Assembly: GCA_031316155.1 (NCBI GenBank)
Contig: JALDRB010000001.1
Location: 186,001 to 250,000, forward strand
DNA length: 64,000 nt
Origin: Candidatus Scalindua sp.
Lineage (GTDB): Bacteria; Planctomycetota; Brocadiia; Brocadiales; Scalinduaceae
Reading direction: 5' to 3'
Part shown: piece by piece, positions 56,993 to 64,000 of the stretch
Layout: the number at the start of each line of letters is the position of its first letter
Position numbering within the stretch: the first letter of the stretch is position 1
Notes under the pieces: generated by a model
Told to the model about the DNA's origin: nothing
Seen by the model: only the letters and a program-made list of their open reading frames with translations
The model's database searches: none
Translations under genes and position numbers: made by a program

Positions 56993-59296
56993 CTACTGCA
57001 CAAGTCCGGATATTCCAGCAACTACGAAAGATGCAAGGATGAATCCTGTCACAATATGGAAATAGAAGTAATATCGTGCAGAACCTTCAAGTTCAATCTT
57101 GTAATGACGTTCATCCAGTTTCATAACAGGCAGGAGTAAATCTAAACTGTAGAAAATACAGTCTCGGATTTTCATTTCCTTACCTTTTTCGTTTTTTCGT
57201 ATGAACAGCGCACCTGTTCCACAAAATATTATAACCCAAATGAGGGTAAGGAAAATACGGTATCCGTAGCCGTAACCAATTACATAGTTTAGTAGAAATA
57301 ACCAAAACCAGTATAATCCTGTCGCAGTTTCATTTCGTTCACGTTCCCTGCCCGCATACAGAATGCTATTTGACATACTTGCGTGGCCTGATTTCCGCAA
57401 GACGTTTGCAAGGTGTTCATACGGCTGAGGAGTGTATTCTTTTTGTTTCTTCAACCACTCTTTGAACCATGCAGTGTCTCTCGTTGCCGTATCTTTACCC
57501 TCCTTCGTGTAAAATTTCCCAAGACTGTCATAGACAAATCCTTCCAGTACAAGATTTTCAGGCCATGAATCTCTGGAATCCTGTAATGTACCTATTTTCG
57601 TATTACGAAGTATCATGGTCGAGTTACTCTTCCATTTTGCAATACCAAGATAATCACTGGAAGTAAGTATGAATGCTGCATGAACATTGGCCTCTGTCAG
57701 GTCAATGGAATTGAATGTACTACCAGCAAGGTTTATAGATCCCCCTATCTCAGCGCCTGCGAGATATACCTCATTAAACTCCGCTCCATCTCTCATAAAG
57801 AGGCTACCTCCCACCTCCATCATATCCATACGCAGTTCGCCTGTGAATTTGGAGCCGGTCATGTCTATTTGTCCCCCTATCCTGGCCCCACTGAGATTCA
57901 TCTCTTTGAATTCCGTTCCGCTTCTCATTAAGAGACTACCTCCCATCTCCATTGAGCCCATATTCAGTTCACCTATGAATTTAGAGCCAGTCATATCTAT
58001 AAATCCCCCTATCTTGGTACCTCCAAGATACACCTCATTAAACTCCGCTCCGCCTCTCATAAAGAGACTATTTCTCACCTCCATCATATCCATACGCAGT
58101 TCGCCTGTGAATTTGGAGCCGGTCATGTCTATGTGTCCTCCTATCTTGGCACTTACGAGAATCACCTCTGTAAACTCAGCCCTGCCGCTCATCAAGAGAC
58201 TACTTCCCACCTCCATAGGGTACATATTCAGTACACCGTTAAATTTGGAGCCAGTCATATCTATTTGTCCTTTTATCTTGGCACCTCCGAGATCCACCTC
58301 TGTAAACTCAGCCCCACCTCTTATAAAGAGACTACCTCCCGCCTCCATAGAGTTCATGTTCATTTCGCCTGTGAATTTGGAGCCGGTCATGTCTATTTGT
58401 CCCCCTATCTTGGCACTTACGAGATCCACCTCTATAAATTCAGCATCATCTCTCATCAAGAGACTGCTGCCCGCCTCCATCAAATCCATATTCAGTTTAC
58501 CGGTGAATTTGGAGCCAGTTATAACTATTTGTCCCCCAATTTTGGCACCTTCGAGATGCACCTTTTTAAACTCCGCACCGTCACACATAAATAAACTGCT
58601 TCTTACCTCAATTAAGGACATATTTAGTACGTCGTTGAATTTGGAGCCTAGCAGAGATATCACATAATCGGTCTTCAGGCCTCCAAAGTCTACGACTTTA
58701 TCAAAACGCGAAGCAACCAACCAAAGTTGGCTATCAAGGGTAGCGTTTGACAGGTCTAGCGGCTCTTTGAACCAGGCACCAACTATTCGTACACCATGGT
58801 GCGTTAATGCTCCGCGATAGGGTTCATGGAGCAGGATTGTCTCAAGAAATTCCGGCGTGATTATACGGTTTTCAGGCCACTCTTCAGGCTTCTTCGGGTC
58901 AAGCTTTCTATCCTTAATTAAATTGATTTTTTTTGCTTCACAAACCTGCCATAACCAGGTATTCGGATCACTTTTGAAAAGATCATAATCTCCACACAGG
59001 TTCAAATCCGCTATTTTCCCTTCGCAAACCTGCTTCCACACCCATTTCTCCTGCGGTGTCCATCTCTCTAAAGGTTCCGTCCGGCATGTTTCACCGGGAA
59101 GAGTTGGCTTTCCTTTTGTTAGTCCTCCTTCCGCTTGCAAAGAAAAAGAACTCAACGTGATAAGCAAAAAGAATACTATGAAAAACGAAATTGCAATTTT
59201 ATGAAGGCGCATTATAAACATTATATGTATTTTATGTAAATTGAGTGGTTTTTTATTCTTAACTTCAATAACCTGTCGTTTCATTATCATAATCAT
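56993..59296 (-). CDS. Exported membrane protein with seven 44-residue beta-helix repeats
   Basis: A 767-residue protein. A signal-like segment (about 31-55) and a domain with three spaced cysteines near residues 71, 91 and 101 (CRTEPLERWTPQEKW, VCEGKIADLNLCGD) precede seven tandem 44-residue units (residues 217-524). Each unit runs GSKFTGELNM...ME.G.SL.MR, then GAEF.EV.L.GAKIGGQIDMT. The periodic short Gly/Ser/Phe pattern suggests a right-handed beta-helix like pentapeptide-repeat proteins. Membrane helices at about 660-715 and 740-765 end it. Function unknown. The nucleotide repeat unit is 132 bp and the antisense strand stays open across it. Confidence 0.8.
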   Translation of the reverse strand: MIMIMKRQVIEVKNKKPLNLHKIHIMFIMRLHKIAISFFIVFFLLITLSSFSLQAEGGLTKGKPTLPGETCRTEPLERWTPQEKWVWKQVCEGKIADLNLCGDYDLFKSDPNTWLWQVCEAKKINLIKDRKLDPKKPEEWPENRIITPEFLETILLHEPYRGALTHHGVRIVGAWFKEPLDLSNATLDSQLWLVASRFDKVVDFGGLKTDYVISLLGSKFNDVLNMSLIEVRSSLFMCDGAEFKKVHLEGAKIGGQIVITGSKFTGKLNMDLMEAGSSLLMRDDAEFIEVDLVSAKIGGQIDMTGSKFTGEMNMNSMEAGGSLFIRGGAEFTEVDLGGAKIKGQIDMTGSKFNGVLNMYPMEVGSSLLMSGRAEFTEVILVSAKIGGHIDMTGSKFTGELRMDMMEVRNSLFMRGGAEFNEVYLGGTKIGGFIDMTGSKFIGELNMGSMEMGGSLLMRSGTEFKEMNLSGARIGGQIDMTGSKFTGELRMDMMEVGGSLFMRDGAEFNEVYLAGAEIGGSINLAGSTFNSIDLTEANVHAAFILTSSDYLGIAKWKSNSTMILRNTKIGTLQDSRDSWPENLVLEGFVYDSLGKFYTKEGKDTATRDTAWFKEWLKKQKEYTPQPYEHLANVLRKSGHASMSNSILYAGRERERNETATGLYWFWLFLLNYVIGYGYGYRIFLTLIWVIIFCGTGALFIRKNEKGKEMKIRDCIFYSLDLLLPVMKLDERHYKIELEGSARYYFYFHIVTGFILASFVVAGISGLVQ
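57725..58648 (-). repeat. Seven tandem 132-bp coding repeats
   Basis: Seven in-frame copies of 132 bp within the beta-helix gene, each with GGCTCCAAATTC-type starts (GSKF). The copies are similar but not identical, so they are not very recent, though units could still be gained or lost by slippage or recombination. Confidence 0.9.
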
Positions 59297-59749
59297 AATT
59301 CATTCAATTCTGCCAGCATAAAACTGACTATTCATGCCGGAAATCAAATTACGCCTAATCAAAAGATAGGTTAAGTGGTCTGCTGTTGGCTCGACTGTTA
59401 AATAATGCTCTATTTCTCCTATGACAAGATCTCTTAGAATATAATATCCGGTAGCTTGGTATCGTATTATGAAGAGAGGAAGACGAAGGGAAAACATGTT
59501 CTCAACAAATGAAGACTATGTTGCTTTCGTGAAAAAGGTCGATCCTCGCATTTTAGCAAATAAAATCTAACCCTAATTACGATAAAGGAAGTTCAGCCAT
59601 CGATCTATTATCGCTTCTATGTTTTTCACCTTACTTACTTCCAATGTACAAGTTATTTTGTTATCATATTGATCGGACAGTAGTAACTTATGAATGATAT
59701 TCTCATGTCCAATGCAGCGGTAACAGTTATTTAATAAGTTTATTTTGTT
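59297..59749. other. Intergenic upstream of a decayed toxin gene
   Basis: No supported gene. A 24-codon plus frame at about 59496-59570 (FSTNEDYVAFVKKVDPRILA) may be a gene scrap. Mostly AT-rich otherwise. Confidence 0.35.
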
Positions 59750-60048
59750 ATGATAGAATTTAAAATTGAAGTAACAGAAGAAGCTAAAACAGATTTGTAT
59801 TACTACTCAGCTTTCAAGTGAAAAATCATCACAGGAGAGATTCGAGTTCAACTTACATACCAACCTTTAGTTGAATCAAGGAAAAGGAAGAAACTTAGAG
59901 ACAACCCTATTGCTACTTGGGAATTGCGTTCAGGCAAGTATCGAATATTTTATGAAGTTGTGGAGTTTCCTCCGAAGATAAAATAGTTGCAATTGGACAT
60001 AAAGAACATAATAAACTATTTATAAAGGGAAAAGAGGTAAAATTATGA
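59750..60048 (+). pseudogene. RelE/ParE-type toxin, broken
   Basis: mRNA-interferase-like toxin remnant. It opens MIEFKIEVTEEAKTDLYYYS and then meets an in-frame TGA (59819-59821). After it the frame continues with QLTYQPLVESRKRKKLRDNP, WELRSGKYRIFYEV, the family core. A frameshift near 59975 leads to KIVAIGHKEHNKLFIKGKEV and a TGA that overlaps the antitoxin ATG (ATGA). Two disabling changes make it inactive. The tight overlap shows that it and the next gene were a toxin-antitoxin pair. Confidence 0.85.
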
Positions 60049-60317
60049 AAACAATTGATTTAGAAAAAGAAAAAATGGATTTGAGTGAAGTAATAAAATT
60101 AGCTCAAAAGGAGCCTATTTTACTTTTAACGTCTGATGGAAAGGAATTTTTCATTTCTGAAGCGGATGATTTTGAAAAGGAAGTTGAGATACTTCGAGGC
60201 AGTTATACTTTTCAAAAATTCTTAGACGAAAGATCAACATGTAAGCACAGAATTCCCTTTGAAGAAATCGAGAAAGAGATTGAGCAGGAATTATCAGAGC
60301 ATAAGAAAACTGTATAA
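60045..60317 (+). CDS. Antitoxin of the RelE-type pair
   Basis: A 90-residue acidic protein, intact. It starts MKTIDLEKEKMDLSEVIKLA and has KEPILLLTSDGKEFFISEAD, which resembles Phd/YefM-type DNA-binding antitoxins at the N-terminus. The C-terminal half, rich in Glu/Lys, would bind the toxin. It overlaps the toxin stop by ATGA in the toxin-first order. With the toxin dead it may persist as a solitary repressor or anti-addiction gene; that is inference. Confidence 0.8.
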   Translation: MKTIDLEKEKMDLSEVIKLAQKEPILLLTSDGKEFFISEADDFEKEVEILRGSYTFQKFLDERSTCKHRIPFEEIEKEIEQELSEHKKTV

Positions 60318-60464
60318 AAGTATGGCTTAATAGGAACAGTAAGACATAATAGTTATTACTTCTTCTTTTTTCACTGCTTTCTCTCCCTCTATTTTTTTAA
60401 ATTTCGGTAACGAACATCTTTTTTTATGATTAAGAAAGTATACTAATTTTTAGGAGATTATATT

Positions 60465-60959
60465 ATGGCAGATACTTTTTCATTCGACATCGTATGTAAC
60501 GTAGAGATGCACGAAGTTAAGAATGCGGTTGATCAGGCAAAAAAGCAACTTACCGTCAGGTATGACTTCAAAGGAAGCAAGTCATCCATTACCCTGAATG
60601 ATGACAATTCGATAACTCTGATTGCTGATGATGATTATAAGCTGGGAAGTTTAACAGATATTCTCAAGGCGAGACTGGTAAAAAGGGATATTCCGCTCAA
60701 GGCGCTTATACTAGGAAAGGTCGAAAAGGCCTTTGAAGGCAATGTCAGGCAGGTTGTTACATTTCAGTCCGGTATTCCCATGGAAAAAGCCAAGGAACTT
60801 GTTAAATTTATCAAAGGTCTTAAACTGAAAGTTCAGTCACAAATTCAGGAAGACAAGGTTCGGGTATCGGGAAAAAACAAGGATGATCTCCAGGCAGTTA
60901 TTCAGGCAATTAAAGAGAAAAAGTATGATATTGAAATGCAGTTCATAAATTTTCGGTAA
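60465..60959 (+). CDS. yajQ: YajQ-family nucleotide-binding protein
   Basis: A 164-residue protein with the duplicated small domain of the YajQ family. It begins DTFSFDIVCNVEMHEVKNAV with RYDFKGSKSSI, and has IQEDKVRVSGKNKDDLQAV and IQAIKEKKYDIEMQFINFR at the C-terminus. Some relatives bind c-di-GMP and change gene expression; others bind tRNA or GTP. A TATACT-family repeat follows 2 bases after its stop. Confidence 0.95.
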   Translation: MADTFSFDIVCNVEMHEVKNAVDQAKKQLTVRYDFKGSKSSITLNDDNSITLIADDDYKLGSLTDILKARLVKRDIPLKALILGKVEKAFEGNVRQVVTFQSGIPMEKAKELVKFIKGLKLKVQSQIQEDKVRVSGKNKDDLQAVIQAIKEKKYDIEMQFINFR

Positions 60960-60961
60960 GA

Positions 60962-61126
60962 TATACTCATCTCATAATGGTTTTCGGATAAAATCCGAGA
61001 TAAAATTGAGCGATTAAAGTCCTCGGCGCTTTTGTCCGGGGGTACCTTCACCAAGATTTGGTTTCCAGCCTGCCTGTGCGATGCGCGCAGACAGGTAAAA
61101 CCGAAAACCAAATCGGTTTTAGTATA
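60962..61126 (+). repeat. TATACT repeat family, copy E (with inserted palindrome)
   Basis: A 165-bp copy between yajQ and the symporter. It differs from copies B-D by the CCTGCCTGTGCG...CGCAGACAGG insert at 61071-61096. It ends 11 bases before the symporter ATG. Confidence 0.92.
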
Positions 61127-61136
61127 TTCATTACAT

Positions 61137-62753
61137 ATGACGGTAATTGACTGGATTGTTTTAGTAGTTTACTTGCTTGGCATTGTGGGTTTAGGCGTCT
61201 GGTTAGCAAGGCGTCAACATTCGACTGATGACTATTTCCTTGGCGGAAGAAAAATGGGAACCGCTGTCATTGCCACATCTCTCGCTGCGAACCAGGTAAG
61301 TACGATAAGTCTGATTAGCGCTCCCGCGTTTGTGGCGTTACAATCAGGCGGTGGGGTAAAGTGGATTCAGTACGAATTCGCAGTTCCGCTTGCCATGATT
61401 GCCATAATGTTTTTGCTTGTGCCTGTTTTTCGTCGCCTGTCTGGTGCGTCAGTCTATGAATATGCTGAGCATCGGTTCGGTGTAAGTACACGGCTCATTC
61501 TGTCGGCGCTTTTTATGTTTTCCCGCGGACTTTCAACAAGCGTGATCTTGTACACTTCTGCATTAATTCTTGCCGTTGTATTGAATCTGCACATCCTTGT
61601 TACGATGATTATTATGGCTGTTGTGGCTATTGCCTATACCACTATTGGAGGAATAATGGCTGATGTATACAGTGATATCCTGCAGCTTATCATTCTGTAT
61701 GGCGGGGTGCTTACAGCATTGATTGTATCAATAAAGAATTTAGGAGATGATTTGTCTTCTTCCTCAATTGATCCAGTTCGGCTGAAAGCGATAGATTTTT
61801 TTCATCACGGGTTCGGAGATAACCAGACTTTTGCTTTCTGGCCCATGATTATCGGCTGCCTTTTTCTCTATATCGGATATTACGGATGTGATCAAAGTCA
61901 GGCGCAGCGGTTGCTTGCTACACCTGATAGCCGCCGGGCCCAGAACGCTTTAATGATGAATGGATTGATTCGGTTTCCCATAGTTCTTACATACATTATA
62001 TTTGGAATCGTCCTTGCACTCTTTATTCAACACCATCCGGAATTTGCTGCCGAGCTGGAAGGGAAGAGTCCGGATTATCTAGTGCCGACATTCATGATAC
62101 ATTACCTGCCTGTTGGTTTGGTTGGACTGGTGATGGCAGGCCTGTTTGCGGCTTCAATGTCGAGTATTGATTCTGCTTTCAATTCGCTTTCTGCGGTAAC
62201 GGTTTCAGATTTTATTCTCAGGTATAAGCCGGGACTTAAAGACAACCCCCTTAAGATGCTTCGTTTATCCAGGCTTATTACGTTGGTGTGGGGTATATTG
62301 AGTGCAGGAGGGGCTTACTTCGTAGCACGGTCAACTTCTACCGTGATCGAGATCGTGAATATGGTAGGGTCAGCTTTTTCCGGTCCTATTCTGGCTACTT
62401 TTCTAGGTGGTATTTTGTTTCAATCGTTTACAGGGGCTGGAATAATTACCGGCATACTATTCGGCACAGCCTTAAATTTCTTCATAGGTCAATACATACC
62501 CTCGATTTCCTGGCTTTGGTGGGGGCCAATCGGTTTTTTCACCACACTAATTGTTGCTTTCCTGGTTTCAAATACCGTTTCAACCGGAATGCATGGCTCA
62601 GAAGAGTGGACTCTGAAGGGTGTATTGGGAAAATATCCGGAGGAGCGAAGCTGGTGGAAAGATAAAAGAGTTTATGTGCTGTTAACCTATACTCTCATTA
62701 TCATTCTAGTCTCATTGATAATGACGCGTGTCTTGGATTCACTGTCAATATAA
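61137..62753 (+). CDS. Sodium/solute symporter (SSS family)
   Basis: A polytopic inner-membrane transporter, 538 residues and about 13 helices. It starts VIDWIVLVVYLLGIVGLGVW and has STDDYFLGGRKMG and SLAANQVSTISLISAPAF, the SSS core. The YGCDQSQAQRLLATPD stretch is typical of the Na+/sugar and related group. The substrate cannot be named. The open frame continues 5' into a repeat (copy E), so the ATG at 61137 is the start. It is preceded by the repeat's GTATA end, with no clear ribosome site. Confidence 0.92.
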   Translation: MTVIDWIVLVVYLLGIVGLGVWLARRQHSTDDYFLGGRKMGTAVIATSLAANQVSTISLISAPAFVALQSGGGVKWIQYEFAVPLAMIAIMFLLVPVFRRLSGASVYEYAEHRFGVSTRLILSALFMFSRGLSTSVILYTSALILAVVLNLHILVTMIIMAVVAIAYTTIGGIMADVYSDILQLIILYGGVLTALIVSIKNLGDDLSSSSIDPVRLKAIDFFHHGFGDNQTFAFWPMIIGCLFLYIGYYGCDQSQAQRLLATPDSRRAQNALMMNGLIRFPIVLTYIIFGIVLALFIQHHPEFAAELEGKSPDYLVPTFMIHYLPVGLVGLVMAGLFAASMSSIDSAFNSLSAVTVSDFILRYKPGLKDNPLKMLRLSRLITLVWGILSAGGAYFVARSTSTVIEIVNMVGSAFSGPILATFLGGILFQSFTGAGIITGILFGTALNFFIGQYIPSISWLWWGPIGFFTTLIVAFLVSNTVSTGMHGSEEWTLKGVLGKYPEERSWWKDKRVYVLLTYTLIIILVSLIMTRVLDSLSI

Positions 62754-62893
62754 AGGAAAGGGGAGAGACAAGATACTGTTTAAACGAGCGAGACAAATTG
62801 CTTGATTTTTCTTTGGCTCGTGGTATGGTTGATTTAATAACTATTGACGTTAACGACCATCTGAAGTCTGAAAAGGAGTTAATTTAATGCGTA

Positions 62894-62930
62894 GGAATTT
62901 TGGAAAAGTTAGCCAGGATGGCCTAGCTTG
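62894..62930 (+). repeat. AAGTTCAAAAGACCG repeat family, truncated copy 4
   Basis: The right half of the element only: GGAATTTTGGAAAAGTTAGC then CAGGATGGCCTAGCTTG. The last three bases, TTG (62928-62930), are the apparent start codon of the next gene. Confidence 0.88.
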
Positions 62931-63734
62931 ATAGATAACGAACTGATTCCATATCTTCAATTTGCAGTTGAAATAAGTAAAGAAGCCGGGAAGTTGAACC
63001 GTACATCCTTTAATCATCCAAAAGAGATTCAGAAAAAGAGAGATGATTCTCTGGTTACAGCGACTGATAAACAATCCGAGATACTTGTCAGGGAGGCGAT
63101 AGCAAAGAATTTTCCTGAACACGGGATTCTCGGGGAAGAGTTTGGTGTGAAAGATTCTGACTCTGATTACTCCTGGTGTATAGACCCTCTGGATGGAACA
63201 TCAAATTTTGTCAGGGGTATACCTATTTTTGCAGTCTCGATAGCACTCTTCCATAAAAACGAACCTGTTGTGGGTGTTGTCTATGATCCTATGAGTAATA
63301 ATTTGTTTTCTGCCGTAAAGGGCGGCGGTGCATCTCTTAATAATGGCCCCTTACGAGAAACGAATAATCCTTTGCAGAGCAAGTTGCTTTTCGCAGTCCA
63401 ATCGGATTATGATGGGAAAGTACCTGCTCATATAACCCTGATACTTGAAAGGGCAAAGATTCGTAATGTCGGAGTTGCTTCATTACACATCTGCTATGTA
63501 GCAGCAGGGTGGCTTGACTGTTACGTGGATGAAAAAAGCTGCCTCTGGGACATTGCCGCAGGTTCTGTTATCATGTCAGAAGCGGGAGGCATCATGAGCA
63601 AAACAGATGGAGGAAATCTCTTTCCCCTTGAGGATGATATAGCAAGCTACACGGAGAGAAAATTACACTGCATCGGTGCTAAAAAAGATATTCACAAAAG
63701 GGTCCTTAACGAATTTTTTCTGAATAGCAGATAA
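62928..63734 (+). CDS. Inositol-monophosphatase-family phosphatase
   Basis: A lithium-sensitive Mg2+-dependent phosphatase fold of 268 residues. The metal site is EEFG (the Glu of LGEEFG), then CIDPLDGTSNFVRGIPIFA with D, D and G-T in the standard order, and WDIAAGSVIMSEAGG closing it. Substrate could be inositol phosphate, fructose 1,6-bisphosphate or histidinol phosphate. No ATG is in reach; a TTG at 62928, at the end of a dispersed repeat, appears to be the start. The ROK kinase gene follows 7 bases after its stop. Confidence 0.9.
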   Translation: MIDNELIPYLQFAVEISKEAGKLNRTSFNHPKEIQKKRDDSLVTATDKQSEILVREAIAKNFPEHGILGEEFGVKDSDSDYSWCIDPLDGTSNFVRGIPIFAVSIALFHKNEPVVGVVYDPMSNNLFSAVKGGGASLNNGPLRETNNPLQSKLLFAVQSDYDGKVPAHITLILERAKIRNVGVASLHICYVAAGWLDCYVDEKSCLWDIAAGSVIMSEAGGIMSKTDGGNLFPLEDDIASYTERKLHCIGAKKDIHKRVLNEFFLNSR

Positions 63735-63741
63735 CGATAGC

Positions 63742-64000
63742 ATGCAGAATAGACCAGATACCTATGTATTGGCTGCAGATGTAGGTGGTACGAATACCCG
63801 GATGGCGGTAGTTTCAGGAGATGGGGAGATTCATGCCCTGTTAAAAAAACCTACCCGATGTAAAGAAGGCAAGGAGGCGATGCTTCAGTTTCTTCTCTCT
63901 TTTATGAGAGAGATCATAAGGAAATCAGAACTCCCCTGTGAAGAGATAGCCGGAGCAGGGGTAGGTTTTCCTGGTCCACTTGATGCAGAGACCGGAATAA
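63742..64000 (+). CDS. ROK-family sugar kinase (partial, runs off the right edge)
   Basis: The first 86 residues of a glucokinase-type enzyme. The ATP phosphate-binding motif is LAADVGGTNTRMAVV (about 11-25), and GAGVGFPGPLD at 72-82 is the second family motif. The gene starts at ATG 63742, seven bases after the phosphatase stop, so both are likely co-transcribed and act in sugar-phosphate handling. The active-site aspartate and zinc region lie outside the window. Confidence 0.85.
   Translation, partial: MQNRPDTYVLAADVGGTNTRMAVVSGDGEIHALLKKPTRCKEGKEAMLQFLLSFMREIIRKSELPCEEIAGAGVGFPGPLDAETGI

Noticed and set aside
57687..58667. Plus-strand frame of 326 codons
   Set aside because: It is antisense to the 132-bp coding repeats. 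The proline/isoleucine-rich periodic product mirrors the real gene and has no start signal.

Overview
The window reads as about 64 kb of a moderately AT-rich Gram-negative chromosome. No rRNA or tRNA gene was seen. The gene content fits a planctomycete, most plausibly an anammox-type one (Ca. Brocadiales). Pointers are futalosine-route menaquinone genes (mqnB, mqnD), a two-subunit glycine decarboxylase, an ADP-forming acyl-CoA synthetase, a Tll0287-like haem protein, an hcp remnant and many small dispersed repeats. This placement is inference from gene content; no marker gene settles it.

Layout. (1) 1-5306, minus strand: a rearranged type I restriction locus, with a partial hsdS, a truncated REP-associated transposase (RAYT) joined in frame to an hsdR tail, a DUF4143 ATPase, and a full hsdR. 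(2) 5505-11450, minus: a glycine-cleavage/lipoylation cluster gcvH-gcvPA-gcvPB-lipA-lipM-lpd. lpd is broken by about five frameshifts and lipA by one. (3) 11541-16403: a decayed IS481-like element, a YhcG (DUF1016) fragment, a GxxExxY protein, hsdM, a one-TRD hsdS and a GIY-YIG-like protein. (4) 16874-20073, plus: an operon of O-methyltransferase, M28 peptidase and sugar epimerase. (5) 20252-25111, minus: an M3 peptidase, two PilZ proteins and a LysM protein. (6) 25910-37733, mostly plus: a DJ-1 protein, mqnB-mqnD, a VOC protein, a PD-(D/E)XK nuclease overlapping an RlmI-like methyltransferase, a DEAD-box helicase, MgtC, DinB, a transaldolase-type aldolase, RluA and HDOD. (7) 37764-41975, minus: tldE/pmbA, tldD and a haem sensor. 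(8) 42163-50573: a PAS-Cys protein, membrane proteins, a geranylgeranyl-reductase-like flavoprotein, remnants of a histidine kinase and of hcp, then two receivers and a PAS-GGDEF-EAL protein. (9) 51561-64000: aconitase, a secreted 12-cysteine protein, acyl-CoA synthetase, a beta-helix membrane protein with seven 44-residue repeats, a decayed RelE toxin with an intact antitoxin, YajQ, a sodium/solute symporter, an inositol-monophosphatase and the start of a ROK kinase.

The most distinctive feature is the density of short dispersed repeats. They are a REP palindrome next to a RAYT fragment, a 140-bp MITE-like family (five copies, all in one orientation), an 80-bp family (four copies, one of which supplies the start codon of a gene), a nested palindrome and a 40-bp family. 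Together with many broken genes they suggest active remodelling by small non-autonomous elements. The best candidates for new biology are the duplicated CxC-rich secreted protein, the 44-residue repeat membrane protein, and the repeated hsdR tails around the RAYT fragment.
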